Of a stretch of 64,000 nt of DNA, positions 1 to 12,239 are shown in pieces. The first letter of the stretch is position 1. Each line of letters opens with the position of its first letter. The notes under the pieces are model-generated. The model ran no database searches. It had not been told where the DNA came from and worked only from the letters and a program-made list of their open reading frames with translations. This DNA is from Lithospermum erythrorhizon (taxonomy: Eukaryota; Streptophyta; Magnoliopsida; Boraginales; Boraginaceae). The position numbers and the translations under genes are program-made. Location of the stretch: contig JADFUC010000366.1 of NCBI GenBank assembly GCA_019722365.1, positions 124,001 through 188,000 on the forward strand, given 5' to 3'.

Positions 1-188
1 CTACTTGATTATACCCTCTTTTAAGAAGACTATGAAACGTGGATGTATACTTGTAAGAAATAATGGGTTGCACTTATTTATGCTCTAAACTTAATTCATA
101 CTCATCTAGGTGTGAGAACCGATAGTGGCGGATCCAGGGCTTCTACTTCATGTGTTCGAAATATATTTTAGAAAGTGATGACATATAC
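1..188. other. Left flank, unassigned
   Basis: No gene is visible. This is the sequence into which the copia element at 189 inserted; its last five bases (184-188, tatac) are one copy of the target-site duplication, the other being 6279-6283. Confidence 0.5.
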
Positions 189-593
189 TGTTGTATTAAT
201 CGCATAACACATTATAAGTACGCAGATAAAAGCCTATCTTAAAGCTAAATTAGTGCTGACGTATTTATTTATATTTAAGTTTATTGGGCTTATTAGGTAT
301 TGAATTAGTATGGGTTAATATGTGTAGAAACCTCGATTACGATTCTATTGGGATGATGTACTAATAAGAATCATAAAACCCTATATTTTCCTATATATAA
401 AAGTGTTGGCATTATACCCCAATTCATAGCTGCTTATTCTTTTACATCCCATTACCGAAAGAACACGTAGGAAGCCATATAGACCTGAATATCCAAATCC
501 CACAGCTTCTTCAACTCTACTGAACAAGTACGCTCGATATTATTTTTATCAATTAATCTAGTATGAAGTATCGGGCATAAATTAAATTTAACA
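189..593 (+). repeat. Copia copy 1, 5' LTR
   Basis: Matches 5897-6278 along its whole length with indels. Conserved blocks include the stretch around tttatttatatttaagttt and the closing block ending taaca. A TATA-like tatatataa near 396 could be the old promoter. Confidence 0.9.
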
Positions 594-595
594 AT

Positions 596-608
596 TGCAT
601 CACGAGCC
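596..608 (+). other. Degenerate primer binding site of copia copy 1
   Basis: The bases tgcatcacgagcc lie two bases inside the 5' LTR and resemble the initiator-Met tRNA primer site TGGTATCAGAGC typical of plant copia elements, with several mutations. Confidence 0.6.
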
Positions 609-609
609 A

Positions 610-3600
610 CCTTCATATTGGATTAGTTGATTATTAGGCTTCAGTTAATTGTTGTCTTATACTATAACCGCATAAAAAAAAAAAAAAGTGATGTGTTAAA
701 ACAATTCTATGCTCAATTGTATCTGTGAAGCAATACGTATTTATTGATAAATGCGTTAAAACAATTCTATGCCTAATTTATGCCTAATCTATGTTCAATT
801 GATAATTTTAAACCTTTTAACACATTTATAGTTCCAATTCTATACAACAACAAGGACATACGAAAGAACAATCTAGTATTAGATTAATATCATGTATCCG
901 CTTAATCTATGCATGAATTCGCTTAGGTCGAAGTGGATTGTTAGATCTAACGCCCAATATAGAATACACGATACATAATAAAATTATGTTTTATATATAT
1001 TTGATATTGTATGTTATTATGATTATAGTGTTTTTTTCATGTTTATTTTACTTAAGCAACAATATTTATGAGCTAAAATAAATATGAGTTATAAATTATG
1101 TTAATAATCATATTTAATTTTGGTAATTATTAATATTGGAATTAATTTGGTTGAAAACAATAAGTTGCCAAAACCTCTTTGTGTGTATGAATTAATTCTA
1201 ATATTAAGACGGTTTTGTATGTTGAATTTGCGATTACTAATCAACCCAAAAGAAGATTATTAATTTGGCCGGATTTTAAACATACCTATGGTAATAAATA
1301 TGTAACAATTATAAATTTTTCCATGTGAATGCTTAAGTCGTCCAAAGACTTAATATTTGACAGATATTATTGTTAATATTTGATTACTAAGCATCAAGAG
1401 TACCACTTACAAGTTAATTTTCCGTCTGCACTAAAATTAATAGAGTACTGTATCGCCACTTATTGAATTTGATTATTATATTCTCATCATAAATTTTAAT
1501 GCGAGCTTTATTATATTTCGCTTAATACTTCGCTTCGTTATATCTCGCCAATGCCAACTCTATCCCATTACTAAACGGGACCAACTTGGCGATAAAGAAA
1601 ATGTTAGTAGTATTGTCCTATCGTATGGATCTCGACCTTGCTTTAAGAGCGATAAACCCAATTCTCTTTACGGCCGTGAAAGTACCGCTGATCAAAAAGG
1701 ACTTTGAGAAGTCAGGGATCGCTCTAATCGTACGTGTCTAATGCATCATGCTTGGAATCTGTAATCATTTAGGGGTTCTCAAGGCTACCTGAAATATCGC
1801 CAAAGCAGCTCCTTGAACAACTGAAAGCAACGCTTTGTTAAACGATATAAAATAAGTTCAACTTTGTTGAACTTAATTTCTACAAGGTATAAAGCGCATA
1901 AGTGAACATAAGTGAGTACATCACGATGTCTCATCTTTCAAAATAAAGGCACTTGCTAGACCTCGTCTCACGTACTACTGTGCATTTATTTTTTTGATCT
2001 TCTTTCCGCATTAAATTTAGTTAGTTTAAGGTTAGCTATAACCGTCAAAAGGAGAAAATGGTCTTTAACGAGCTCATATCTCATCAAGGCAAAGGAGGAA
2101 AGACTTAAGCAGCAGAAGACCGAAGTGCTCATTTGGTGTTGCATTTGCATGCAAAAAGAAAACAAAGGAAAATTGATAAGGAAAGTTCTAGTGTTTGAAG
2201 ACAAAGAAACAACAACAATAAGCCTAAGGTGTTAGTTGTTACTTTTGTGAAGGCCGCTGACACGTAAAGAAGGATTGTACTCAAATATCACGCTGATTTG
2301 CAAAAGAAAGGTACGATACGGTTTTGGTTTGTTCCTGAGGTTAATTTAGCTTCGCATCATTGCTACTGGGTGGGTGATTCTCAAGCATTACTCATATAAG
2401 TGTGTTCAAGTTGCCTCGAATTATCGACATCCAAGCGATAAAGAAAGATTCATTTATGTGGGGCGATGCAAATCGCTAAGGTCAAGCAGAACATTTAGAT
2501 TGTTACTAAAGACCGGGTTCTTATTTGGATTTGAAAGATATTTCGCTTAAATTGGCTCTTTTTAGACGGAATTTGGTTTCTATTTCTACACGGACAAATT
2601 TTACATATTCTTGTTCATTTAGAAATACCGCTTTACTTTCTATCTTTAAATTCAGATATTATTGATACTGGTTCTTTGTCTTACTATGACAATCTATATT
2701 TGCTTGACACTATTACTTCTTATAATAAAATCTTGCATACACGTTTAAGAGGTACAAAGAGAAAATTAACTAATGAGAATTCTGCTACATTATGGCACAA
2801 ACGCTAGTATATATCTAAACAAAGAATTGAAAGGTTTCAGGTCAAATAGGAATTTTGATCCCTTGATTTTCGTATTTTTCAAACCTTTATTGAATGTACA
2901 AGTGGAAACAGCATAAACACAAGGAGATTCAAGCCAATCAACTATGGGTGTCTTAGAACTTATTCATACAGAGACATGTAATTCATCTACACCAAATTAA
3001 AAACGGTCAACATTATTTTATAACGCTCATAGATGATTTTTTCGAGTATGGCTATTTTTATCTCTATCTTATGAAAAGTTCTAATCACTGGATGGTTCAA
3101 AGTTTCAAGGCCGGCGGAAAACCAACTTAGCAAAATAACAAGCCCGTTGGGGATCTCGACTGCAAGTGAGAATACTACGGCAGTATATGACAGACCGTTG
3201 AACAACGCCCGTGGCCATTTGCCAAATTCCTGAGTATGGAATGCATTCCTCAATACACCATGCCATGATCTCCTACCATGAACGGGTGGCCGGTAGACGA
3301 ATGTAACATTAAGACATGGTGAGGAGGCGAGTAGTCACACTACTTTACTCCGAATCACTGGGAGAAAGTAATTTAAGATTTCTAAATTTTTATATCTTAA
3401 ATCGAGTTCCTACTTCAAAGCAACTACTAAAACCCCTTATGAATTATGGACTGGTAAGCAACTCAGTATAAGACACTTACACATTTGGGGATGTCCAGTT
3501 GAGGCAAGGCCTTATAAGCCAAATGAAAAGAAACTAGACTCAAAAACGGTTAGTAGCTACTTTGTTGGATACTCTGAACAATCAAGAGGGTATAAATTTT

Positions 3601-5490
3601 ATGATCCCACTACCAGATCAATTTTTGAGACGGAAAATGCCCAATTCTTTGAAGCATGCCTGGGGGAGTAGACAGGATTTCGTCTTTCAAGAGGATTTAG
3701 TTTCCCTTCCATCCATTGTTGACAATAATGATCAAGATGCAGTTGTTGGAATTGTTCATGAAACGATCCAACAACAGCAAGACGAAATCGAAAATCATTC
3801 CCATCAAGATCAACATGTTACACATGTCATTCCAGAAGAACAAACTCAAGCATCTCAAGAACAAATGCCATTAAGGAGATCCACTAGAGAAAGGAGAAAT
3901 GCGATTCCTGATGATTATATTATATTTCTTCAGGAACATGAGGATGGTATTGAATTACAGGAAGATGATCCACCAACTTCCCGCAGTTATGCAAAGTCCT
4001 AACTCTGCATGATCGATGCCACGAATGAGGAGATTAAGTCCACGAAAGAAAATGGTGTATGGGATCTCGTTATTACCTCACAAAATGCCCTATCAAGTTG
4101 TAAGTGGATATTTACAACTAAAAGGATTCATTAGTGGTAATATAGCGAGATATAAAGCTCGCTACAAAAGGATTTACTCAAAAGTAGCAGACATTATAAA
4201 GAGACTTTCTCCTCGTTCGGCCGAAAGACTCTTTCAGATAATAATGGCTTTGTGGCACATTTTGCCTCGAAGTTACATCAAATGTATGTAAAGACCATGC
4301 TTTTCAATGGTCACAATACGAGACAATTTATACGGCACGTAAAACTTTGTATCAAAGCATCTAAAGAAAGTGGTATTGCGAACCAAAGCAATCCATCTTA
4401 CTGACTCGCTTGCCTTCTCATCAATGGTATTTCAAGTTTCATGAAGTAATCATCTCTCTTTTGGTTTTGAAGTAACGTCATTAAGATCAGATATACCATA
4501 AGTTCAAATGGGAGTAAGCATATTTTCTTGATCTTATATGTCGATGACATATTGCTTGCCAAGAATGACATACAATTATAGATGAACCAAGACCTTCTAT
4601 CAAAACAAATTTGAAATGAAAGATCTGGGAAAGATCTCAGATAGGAATCGGTGATACACGACGTTTTGTTTATTTCGTGATTATCGCAAAGAACTATATC
4701 TAAAATTCTCGAAAGGTTTGGTACGCAAGATTGTACGTGGAATACCTCAGAAAGTGCTGAGATAAGTTCAGTCTCAATCAATGTCCCAAAAATAATTTTG
4801 AAAGAAACCAAATGCAAGAGGTTCCATATGCCAAAGAAATGGGAGCCTTATGTATGCTCAGGTTTGTACGCGTCCGGATATTGCGTACATTGTTGGTAAT
4901 GTTAGTGCATACTTATAACTGGCTCGATCATCGAAGACAAATAAAAGGGTAATGCGATATCTTCGAGAACAAAGATTACATGCTCACATAAAAAGAGATC
5001 GAGTCGTGACAGAGATCATTGGGTACTGACTGATTACTGATGCCAAGATAGTTCCGCATCCAATTCCTGCATGTTTATTTGGTTGCCGGAGGAGCTATAT
5101 CCTCGAAGAGCGCCAAACAGAACTTATAGCAACTTCTACCATGGAAGTGAGAGTTTATAGCATAAGTTTCAGGCATCCAATCATGCTTTTGCGTCATGAA
5201 TTTGGTCATTGACTACGAATAGTAGATGGTATCAAAGACCACTAAAGATTGCGGACAATAGTTCAGTGTCAGATTCTAATAACAACAAAAGTTCGCCAAA
5301 GTCAAAGACACGATATTGTTTCGAAGAAAGCAAAGGTTCGTGAGTGGAAAATGTCTATCAAATATATCGGAACAAACTCTATGGTTGCGATCCGCTTTAC
5401 TGGCGGATTAGCACCTAATGTCTTCTTCTGCGAGCATACCGTCATACGCGATGTCATTGACGATGTTCAAGCTAGCTGAGCTATGAATGT
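610..5490 (+). pseudogene. Broken gag-pol of copia copy 1
   Basis: This is the relic of the single copia polyprotein. A CCHC zinc knuckle is readable at 2237-2278 (Cys-Tyr-Phe-Cys, then His and Cys at the right spacing), with a stop codon inside it. A protease-like patch follows near 2340-2400 and integrase-like sequence at about 2830-3500. The longest open stretch, 3562-4002, covers the variable link between integrase and reverse transcriptase and contains the RRSTRERR-type motif common there. The reverse-transcriptase catalytic Tyr-Val-Asp-Asp is intact at 4537-4548 and an RNase H relic occupies about 5000-5470. Many stops and frameshifts make it non-functional. The 3562-4002 stretch looks like a small gene if read alone, but its context is clearly pol. 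Confidence 0.9.
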
Positions 5491-5896
5491 TCATTTTGTT
5501 AAAGAAATTTTGGGTTTTGGATTTATGTTTCGCAAAAATAAAAGTTTTCAGTCTATGGTTCACTCTGATATATATTTTTGTATGATCTCACTTCGGAAAT
5601 TCAGTAGGACTAGTTGGAAATAGATATGTTAAGATCACATTATATGTAATTTCCATGCTACACATCCATACTTGATCTATGTCATTTGGTTATGTCCATA
5701 TACGTGATCATTGAGGACTTAGTCACGATAGAGATGACAAAAGTTTCAATGGTTCCATGTTCGCATAATTAATGGACTTAGATTGTTTAGTTGATACCTT
5801 GGTTAGATAGCAAAGTTTTTGAGTTTTAAGGTTATACATATTTACAAGGAAATATATGCGCCTGCCGAGATTAAGAAATAATCAAAAGGGCTAACA

Positions 5897-6278
5897 TGTA
5901 TTATAGTATGTGTATAAAGCTATCTTAAAGTTAGCCCAGAAAGTGATTGGTTTATTTATATTTAAGTTTATTGGGCTTATTAGGTAACAATTAGTATGGG
6001 TTAATATGTGTAAACCCGGTTATGATTCTATTACGACGGGCCTCCATTAGTAATCATAGAAACCTCTATTTTCCTATATATAGTACTAGGCTGAGTCCCC
6101 TAATTCATATGGTTTTCTATTCTTTTACATCCTAATATCAAAGAACACAAGAGGAAGCCATATGAATCGAATATCCAAATCCTTACGCTTCTTCAATTCC
6201 GACGGAATGCGTATGCTTCGATATTATGTTTTATCAATTAATCTAGTATGAAAGATTGGGCATAAATTAAATTTAACA
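5897..6278 (+). repeat. Copia copy 1, 3' LTR
   Basis: Partner of 189-593. It starts TGTATTATAG and ends TTTAACA, followed directly by the tatac duplication at 6279-6283. A TATA-like stretch (tatatata) lies near 6075. Confidence 0.9.
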
Positions 6279-6313
6279 TATACGACTTGCATACTAACGA
6301 TATAAATCGAATA

Positions 6314-7725
6314 TACGTACTCAAGTGTTACTATTAGGGTGACATCAAATACAAATCGAATCGAACCCACTAAACCGAACCGAAAAGTAAAATTTTTGGA
6401 ATCGACAACCGGTCCGATTTAGGGGTTCAAGGCCACGGCGAACCGAACTAATTTAGGTTTGGCCTTTGAAATAAATCCGCATTTAACCGAACCGATTTCT
6501 AAATTTTGTGTAGATTTTCAATTTTTATTTATTATCCTTTTCAAGATCTTGTGAGTATTTGTGATGTATACATTTGAAGAAGTGGGAATTAGATTTAACT
6601 TTGTTCTCATTATCGATATAACGAATAAAATATATATAAATCTTTCTAAACTAATAATATAGAAAATACAAAGATAAAAAATAGTGGTATTAAAATATTG
6701 AATGTGTATGTGTATTGTATAATTAATCTTAAAAAGGAGCTCATTGAAATTAAGTATAAATGTAGTTAAGGACTTAATTTCGGAAGTTCAAGACTTTATA
6801 TGCTAAAAAATGTCTCAAACCCGAAATTAACCGAACCGAACCGAACCGGCGGGGGAACCGATAGATCGAACTGATCGGAACCGAACCGATTTAGGTTCGA
6901 ATTTTCGAGAGAACTGACATGAAATAGGTTCGGGCTCTAATTTTGGCTAAACCAACCGCTGGAACTCCCCTAGTTACTATATCGAGTAACACTAAGCTAA
7001 CTCAACTAAAAGCAATACAAGTAAAATAAAATGACACAAAAAGTGTTTATACAAAGTTGGGGTCAAGCTTACGTATTGTCTTAAAGCGTGTCACCTTCAC
7101 GAGTCTACCGCTGTCTACACTATATGCGCAAAGCCTAGCCTAAGTACGAAAGCATGCTGAACCAAACTTAAAGACCTAAGCAAACTATTTAGACTTCGCT
7201 ATAATATTGCTTCAACAAGAATCACTCTAATTCTTTTTCTCACTCAAACATACATATATAAGTATACTTCAATAACCGATGCTATAAACGAGTGCTTCCT
7301 CAATTTATATTGCATCCTCCAACGGCTAGTTTACGCAGCCCACCATCGATCACACATTGATCAATCAAAAACTTTGATTACAATCACAACTTCGACAGAC
7401 TCTTCAATCTTCAACGACTAGTTGAGATACCATAAGTCGGCCGAAAACTTTCGCTTGCTAACTAAAGAATCAATCAGATCATTGTTTCCTCAAATCACTT
7501 TACAACCACGATTGCATCCATTCATATTGCTTTTCATAGTTAATGATCCAAATATTAACCTTCATTGATCAGTGCCAAACAAATGTATTCAAGCGATCTC
7601 CTCATTAAAATGATTGTATCAATCGTATACACCATTGATCCTTACTCACGTCTCGCATTAACTCATACTGGATCTTTGTCTGATATTCTTTTGTTAGGTT
7701 TCAGACTCACAAAAACATGTCAACA
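6314..7725 (-). repeat. Copia copy 2, left LTR (its 3' LTR), containing a hAT MITE
   Basis: Aligns with 14800-15548 once the MITE at 6335-6972 is removed. Shared blocks include gcttcaacaagaatcactc, ctctaattctttttctcac and gatgctataaacgag. It ends gtcaaca at 7725. Confidence 0.8.
6335..6972. mobile_element. hAT-type MITE, 638 bp
   Basis: The element starts tagggtgac and ends, read inward on the other strand, taggggagttcc. Both ends match the TAGGGGTG-type termini of plant hAT elements. It is flanked by a perfect 8-bp target duplication, gttactat, at 6327-6334 and 6973-6980. The inside has no reading frame but carries runs of the AACCGAACCGA type near both ends (about 6375-6500 and 6825-6900). 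It was moved by a transposase supplied elsewhere. Confidence 0.92.
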
Positions 7726-8690
7726 AACTCTCCTTTGTACGGAATAAACCATCCGGGATAATGATCTTTAGTAATATCTAAGAAGTTTAATCGACAAACT
7801 CGCGACTACATCCGAGCGAGCCTAAGCTCCCTCGGCTCACGCACTGTGTCTGGCTATCAAACAACCAAAATCAAGACAAAGCAATAAATGACTTAACCAA
7901 AAACAACTAAGTGCACCTACGACATTACCTCTACTGTGATACTTGCCGATTCAAAACCAAATGTACTCCTCTAAATCATGCACCAACTACCTAAGTATTT
8001 TTGCACACCAGAACACTCCAAACACGAGATATAACCAATATCTCACAAACTTCCCTCAGAAAAATAGATAAATCCAACACAACCAAGAGTAGAACACGAC
8101 AAATTTAATTATAAATCACACACTTATCGCTGACGCGCACCCAAGCACAACTTTCCTGCCAGTTTGCCAAACTTCAAAAGAATGCCTTAAGCATTCACAC
8201 ACCGTCCCTATAAGATTTACCAACTGAGGTATCGCTGCATCATCCTCACATAAACAAAATCCTTCCAAGAAATTCAAATAGGTCAGCAAGCTAACATATT
8301 CTAAGCAGTTCAACAACAACAATCAGCAGGCCAACATATTCTAAGTAGTTCAACAACAACAATCAATCATCAAACAATCCTAACTCTCCCCTTTTGTCCA
8401 TACAAAAGGAAACAAAGAGAATGCCTTAAGCATTTTTAACCACAACCCTTTCATAATACTGGTGAAACTTCCTTACTGAGGAATCACATACTACTTCATG
8501 TACCAAGCCCTGCACTTTCCACAACCAAGCCCTACAATACAAGCAATAAACATCTGCCCATCTGGTAGAGGCACAAACTCTAGACACAGCCTAGCACATA
8601 CTCAAAGGAAACATCATTACCACATAAATTGAACTACACACTATCAAAGCAAAAAAAAATGTATCAAAAGAAAAGAAGTTACCAACGTTA
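7726..8690. other. 3' non-coding part of copia copy 2
   Basis: The minus-strand polypurine tract (complement of aactctcctttg, 7726-7737) abuts the LTR. About 950 bp follow before the RNase H relic. Sirevirus-like elements often have an extra region here; I see no recognisable protein in it. Confidence 0.45.
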
Positions 8691-9676
8691 ATGGGATTGC
8701 TGAGAGACGATTCTAATTCCTTCAAATTAACTCAAACCTCTCTTGCCAAAGGTTGCGTGAATGTCTACAAGTGAACTCAGCTGGAATAAAGTCAAGTTCT
8801 AAGTTTTGAACATGATCTCTCAAAAAATGGTGTCTTATCCTCGAGCATGCTTTTGTTTTTGCAGCTGGAATAACAAGATTCTTTTTAAGAGGCATATTGC
8901 CTCGCTTCCCCGTCGTATTTTATAGGAACCTCGCTTGTATTTAAATTCAACAGGTTTGCTTAATCCATAGAAGTTTGAGAACAAATATGTCAAGTTCGAT
9001 ACATATTATGCCTCGTTATCGAAAGAGCTATTGTACTCTACTTCGCTACTCCGGTGGATATGTATGTACCCTTGCTGGCACCCCTTAATTCTGTACTTTT
9101 CTCACAAGTTTACATCCTCCGTAATCAACATCCCGAATAACCTACCGCTTACCGAAGCCTGTAGGAACCATAATCTCGTCGCAGTCCCTCAGGTCTCAAT
9201 CAACTCTAAGTGTGATTCCTTTGGCATACTTGAAACTCGCACAACACCCACAACAAAACATAATATCTCCGGTCTATTTGTAAGCATATAACAAACTCCC
9301 AATCATCTTTCTCAGAAAAGCTTGTCACTAACTTCTTCTCGTAATCATCTTCTTTCAAGTCAGCATACCCTATACCCATAGTGAGCGCTATCTCCTTGAA
9401 TTTTCATGTTGAACCTCTTTAACAAAAATTTCCTGTTGTATTTTCTTGATAGATAAATATCCTTATTTGTCTCACTTTATAACCCCAAGAAAATGACAAC
9501 TCCCCCATCATACTCATATTTCAAACTTTTGTCACGATATTTGAAAATTCCTTGCTAAAAAGATAATCATTATGAGTACCGAATATAATATCATGAACAT
9601 ATATTCAACAACAATAATATCATGACTTACGATTTAGTGAAAAGAGTAGGCATCAACATTACCTCGCAGCGTAGTC

Positions 9677-12239
9677 ATCAACGAAATTTAATAACCTGCT
9701 ACGAAAAAAAATTAAATTTTTCGGCCGGCGGTAGACCAGGATAAGATAAATAATCTCGATGATAATATTATTTCGTGAAATTTTTGTTTAATTACATTTA
9801 TAATTTAGTAGTTTTCACAATGAATATTTTATCTTTGAATCGGGTTCGTGGAGATTTAAGTACGATGTCGGAGAATTAACCGAAATCGAACGGGTACTCG
9901 AGTTTTAAATATCTAACCATGCTTATCTTCCATCATCATAATCAAACACTTCATCATCATCTTTTCCTCTTGGCCGAGATATTCACCCCCTCCCCCCTAA
10001 AAAATTTCATTTTCCATTTCTCTTCGATTGCCTTCAAACTCAAGATCGGTCAGAATATCTTTCTCCTATCATTCTCTTCGAAAGTTAAGGTAAGAAATTT
10101 CAAGTCTTTCGAGATATTTCTGTGGCTTCGACATAGTTGACTTTTAGTTGACTTTTTCCATAATTCAATTTTTATGATGAATCTTAGTTGATTATGGGTT
10201 CTCAAGTGATTTATATAGCCGGATAATTCGTGATTTGAGGTCGCTTCGAGGATGTTATGGCTGAGTTGACTTTGTGGTTTTGGCTGACTTTTTGGCTGAT
10301 ATTTTTCTGATACTTTAAATGTGTAGAGGTTATATTGACCTTATTATAGTTGTCATGAGGTTAAATTAATGATTTTAAATCGATTAAAAGCGGAGTTAGC
10401 GTCGAAAAAAGTGTTAATTCCAAGCCGAAGTTATAATTGATACTTCGAGTATAGATTGTTAATTATAACCGCTGATTAACTGTGAACGACATATAAGTCG
10501 ATTTGTAATGAAAGCTGAGGCATTGAATTTAGATGGGGAATCGACAATAAGGTCTGGCCGGATTATAATTCGGAGAAGTTTATCTGGCCATGTTAGACCG
10601 TTGTAGATGGGCTCTAAGAGTTGGTTATGTATCTTCTAGAACGTCAAAGGTAGTAGTCTTGGATTATACTTTCCGGTGTTTAAAGGCTGATCAAAGTGAA
10701 AAGTAAAGCATTCCTCGATTGTCTTCGGTTTACAGAAATTTTCAAATAGAGGCAGTACTTATCTCACAAAAGTTACTTTACGTACTTACTTTAAATCATA
10801 TGGAACATGTTATCGTATATGATTATTAGAACTATATACGTTATTACGATATGATTACGAGAATGATATATGTTATTTGTTACGACATGAGAACGACATA
10901 CATGTAATTGTTATATGATTATGTGATTATGTGTCAGGCGCTGATTGCCTCGAGGTAAGTAATAGCTTGAACTCCCAACTTATATTTCGACCAGGCCTTG
11001 CTTCAAGACTTATGATTTCCTCAGGCCTCACGGGCACTTTCATATTTCAAATTGCTCTGGCTTATTGCTTAATTCTGCGAAGGAGATGTTTTTGGGCTAT
11101 GTGCTTGGATATTGTCTGGGAGCAGTAGTAGCCAAGTTATCGAGAGGTGATGTCAAGCTACGCATGACCTGGTGACTCAGACGTGATTCGACCTACGCTG
11201 ACGACAGGTTGTTACTCTCCTTCCTCGCGTGATACGACGATACGTGCCTTATATCGAGTGTATAGTGCGCGTGCTTTATACTTAGTGTATAAGCTGCTGC
11301 GTGCCTTATACTTAGTGTATAAGTGGGGCGTGCCTTGTTCTAGTGCAGCGTGTCTATACTTAGCCAGATAAGAAATGCGTTTTATACTTGTTTATAAGAG
11401 CCAAGTCTTCAGACTTAGCGTACGTGTCTTATACTTTGTGTATAAGTGCGTTTTGGCCTATACCATGTATAAGGGGTGATTATTGATTAGTCCATTCCGT
11501 AGTAGACGGATCGAGCATATGCAATATTGTGAGGTTGGTATACTGCATGGCATGGTAGATAAGAGGTTCACGTACTCAGAGTTTGGGCCATTGTCGAAGT
11601 TCTTGATTTCTTCTCGCAATCAGGTGTCATTTAAACTTTATTATATCTTCATGTATTATGTCCAGATTTCCGTGAAATCATGTTGTACGACCTTTTAGTC
11701 CCGATATATGTATTTTGTCTCATATTTGACTATTATATTATTGATTTGACTCGTCTGCATGGTAAGTTCACCCCCGTGTTAAGTTTCACTAGCCTCGGCT
11801 TACACCCCTTTTCGCATTGGGCGGCATTTCATTTGTACAAAGCTGAAAGGCGGCAATGGTTCCAAGAGGTCGTTTGAGTTTTGTTCCAGTGGCTAGGAGA
11901 TCGTATGTATGCATCCTCACAACCGATTTTAATGTTGGTCAATCAAGCTTTGGATTGTATTTTCCTTTGAAACTTTAAATTTGCTCGCTTGTTGTCATTT
12001 TGTATTCGTGGATACGCATATCATCTTTGTAAAATTTCTTGCCGGTATTACTTTATTTTGGGATACGTTGTATATATATACGGCTGTCGCTTGATATCAC
12101 CGATGGATTAATAATTTTAAAACCGTTGATTTGGGAAACTTAATCGTGATCACATTTTTGATGAAACTAATTGTGTTTTAAACTGAGTCGCCCATCGGTT
12201 TGGTGACTCGTGTTCCGATTTTAACGACTCTCACTGTGG
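9677..12239 (+). repeat. Probable gypsy-type solo LTR, about 2.56 kb
   Basis: This block splits the copia copy 2 polymerase: the coding similarity stops at about 12246 and resumes at about 9679. The block itself has no protein domain. It contains a leader-like stretch (tccatcatcat, cccctcccccc near 9930-10000) and regulatory-looking repeats (see 11240-11480). Candidate flanking bases are cgtag and cgtcg (one mismatch), so borders are uncertain by some bases. The size suits a long LTR of the gypsy superfamily, but no internal gypsy domain is present to prove it. Confidence 0.6.
11240..11480. repeat. Short repeats around ttatac..agtgtataag inside the LTR
   Basis: The motif gtgccttatacttagtgtataag and variants recur at about 11245-11270, 11270-11295, 11298-11325, 11340-11375 and 11425-11450. 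Each unit is itself partly palindromic (cttatac / gtataag). Confidence 0.7.

Larger units (their letters stand above)
189..6278 (+). mobile_element. Copia-type LTR retrotransposon (copy 1), decayed
   Basis: A full-length element about 6.1 kb long. The two LTRs begin with TG and end with CA and are flanked by the identical 5-bp duplication tatac (184-188 and 6279-6283). A primer-binding-site relic follows the left LTR, and gag-pol relics run on the plus strand in the copia order protease, integrase, reverse transcriptase, RNase H. All reading frames are broken by stops and shifts, so it cannot move by itself. The LTRs have diverged with many substitutions and indels, so the insertion is old. 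Confidence 0.93.

Noticed and set aside
3562..4002. A 146-codon frame that looks like a free-standing gene
   Set aside because: It lies in the middle of the copia copy 1 pol relic, between integrase and reverse transcriptase, and has the composition of that linker.
9031..9291. An 86-codon plus-strand frame
   Set aside because: It is antisense to the polymerase/RNase H relic of copia copy 2.
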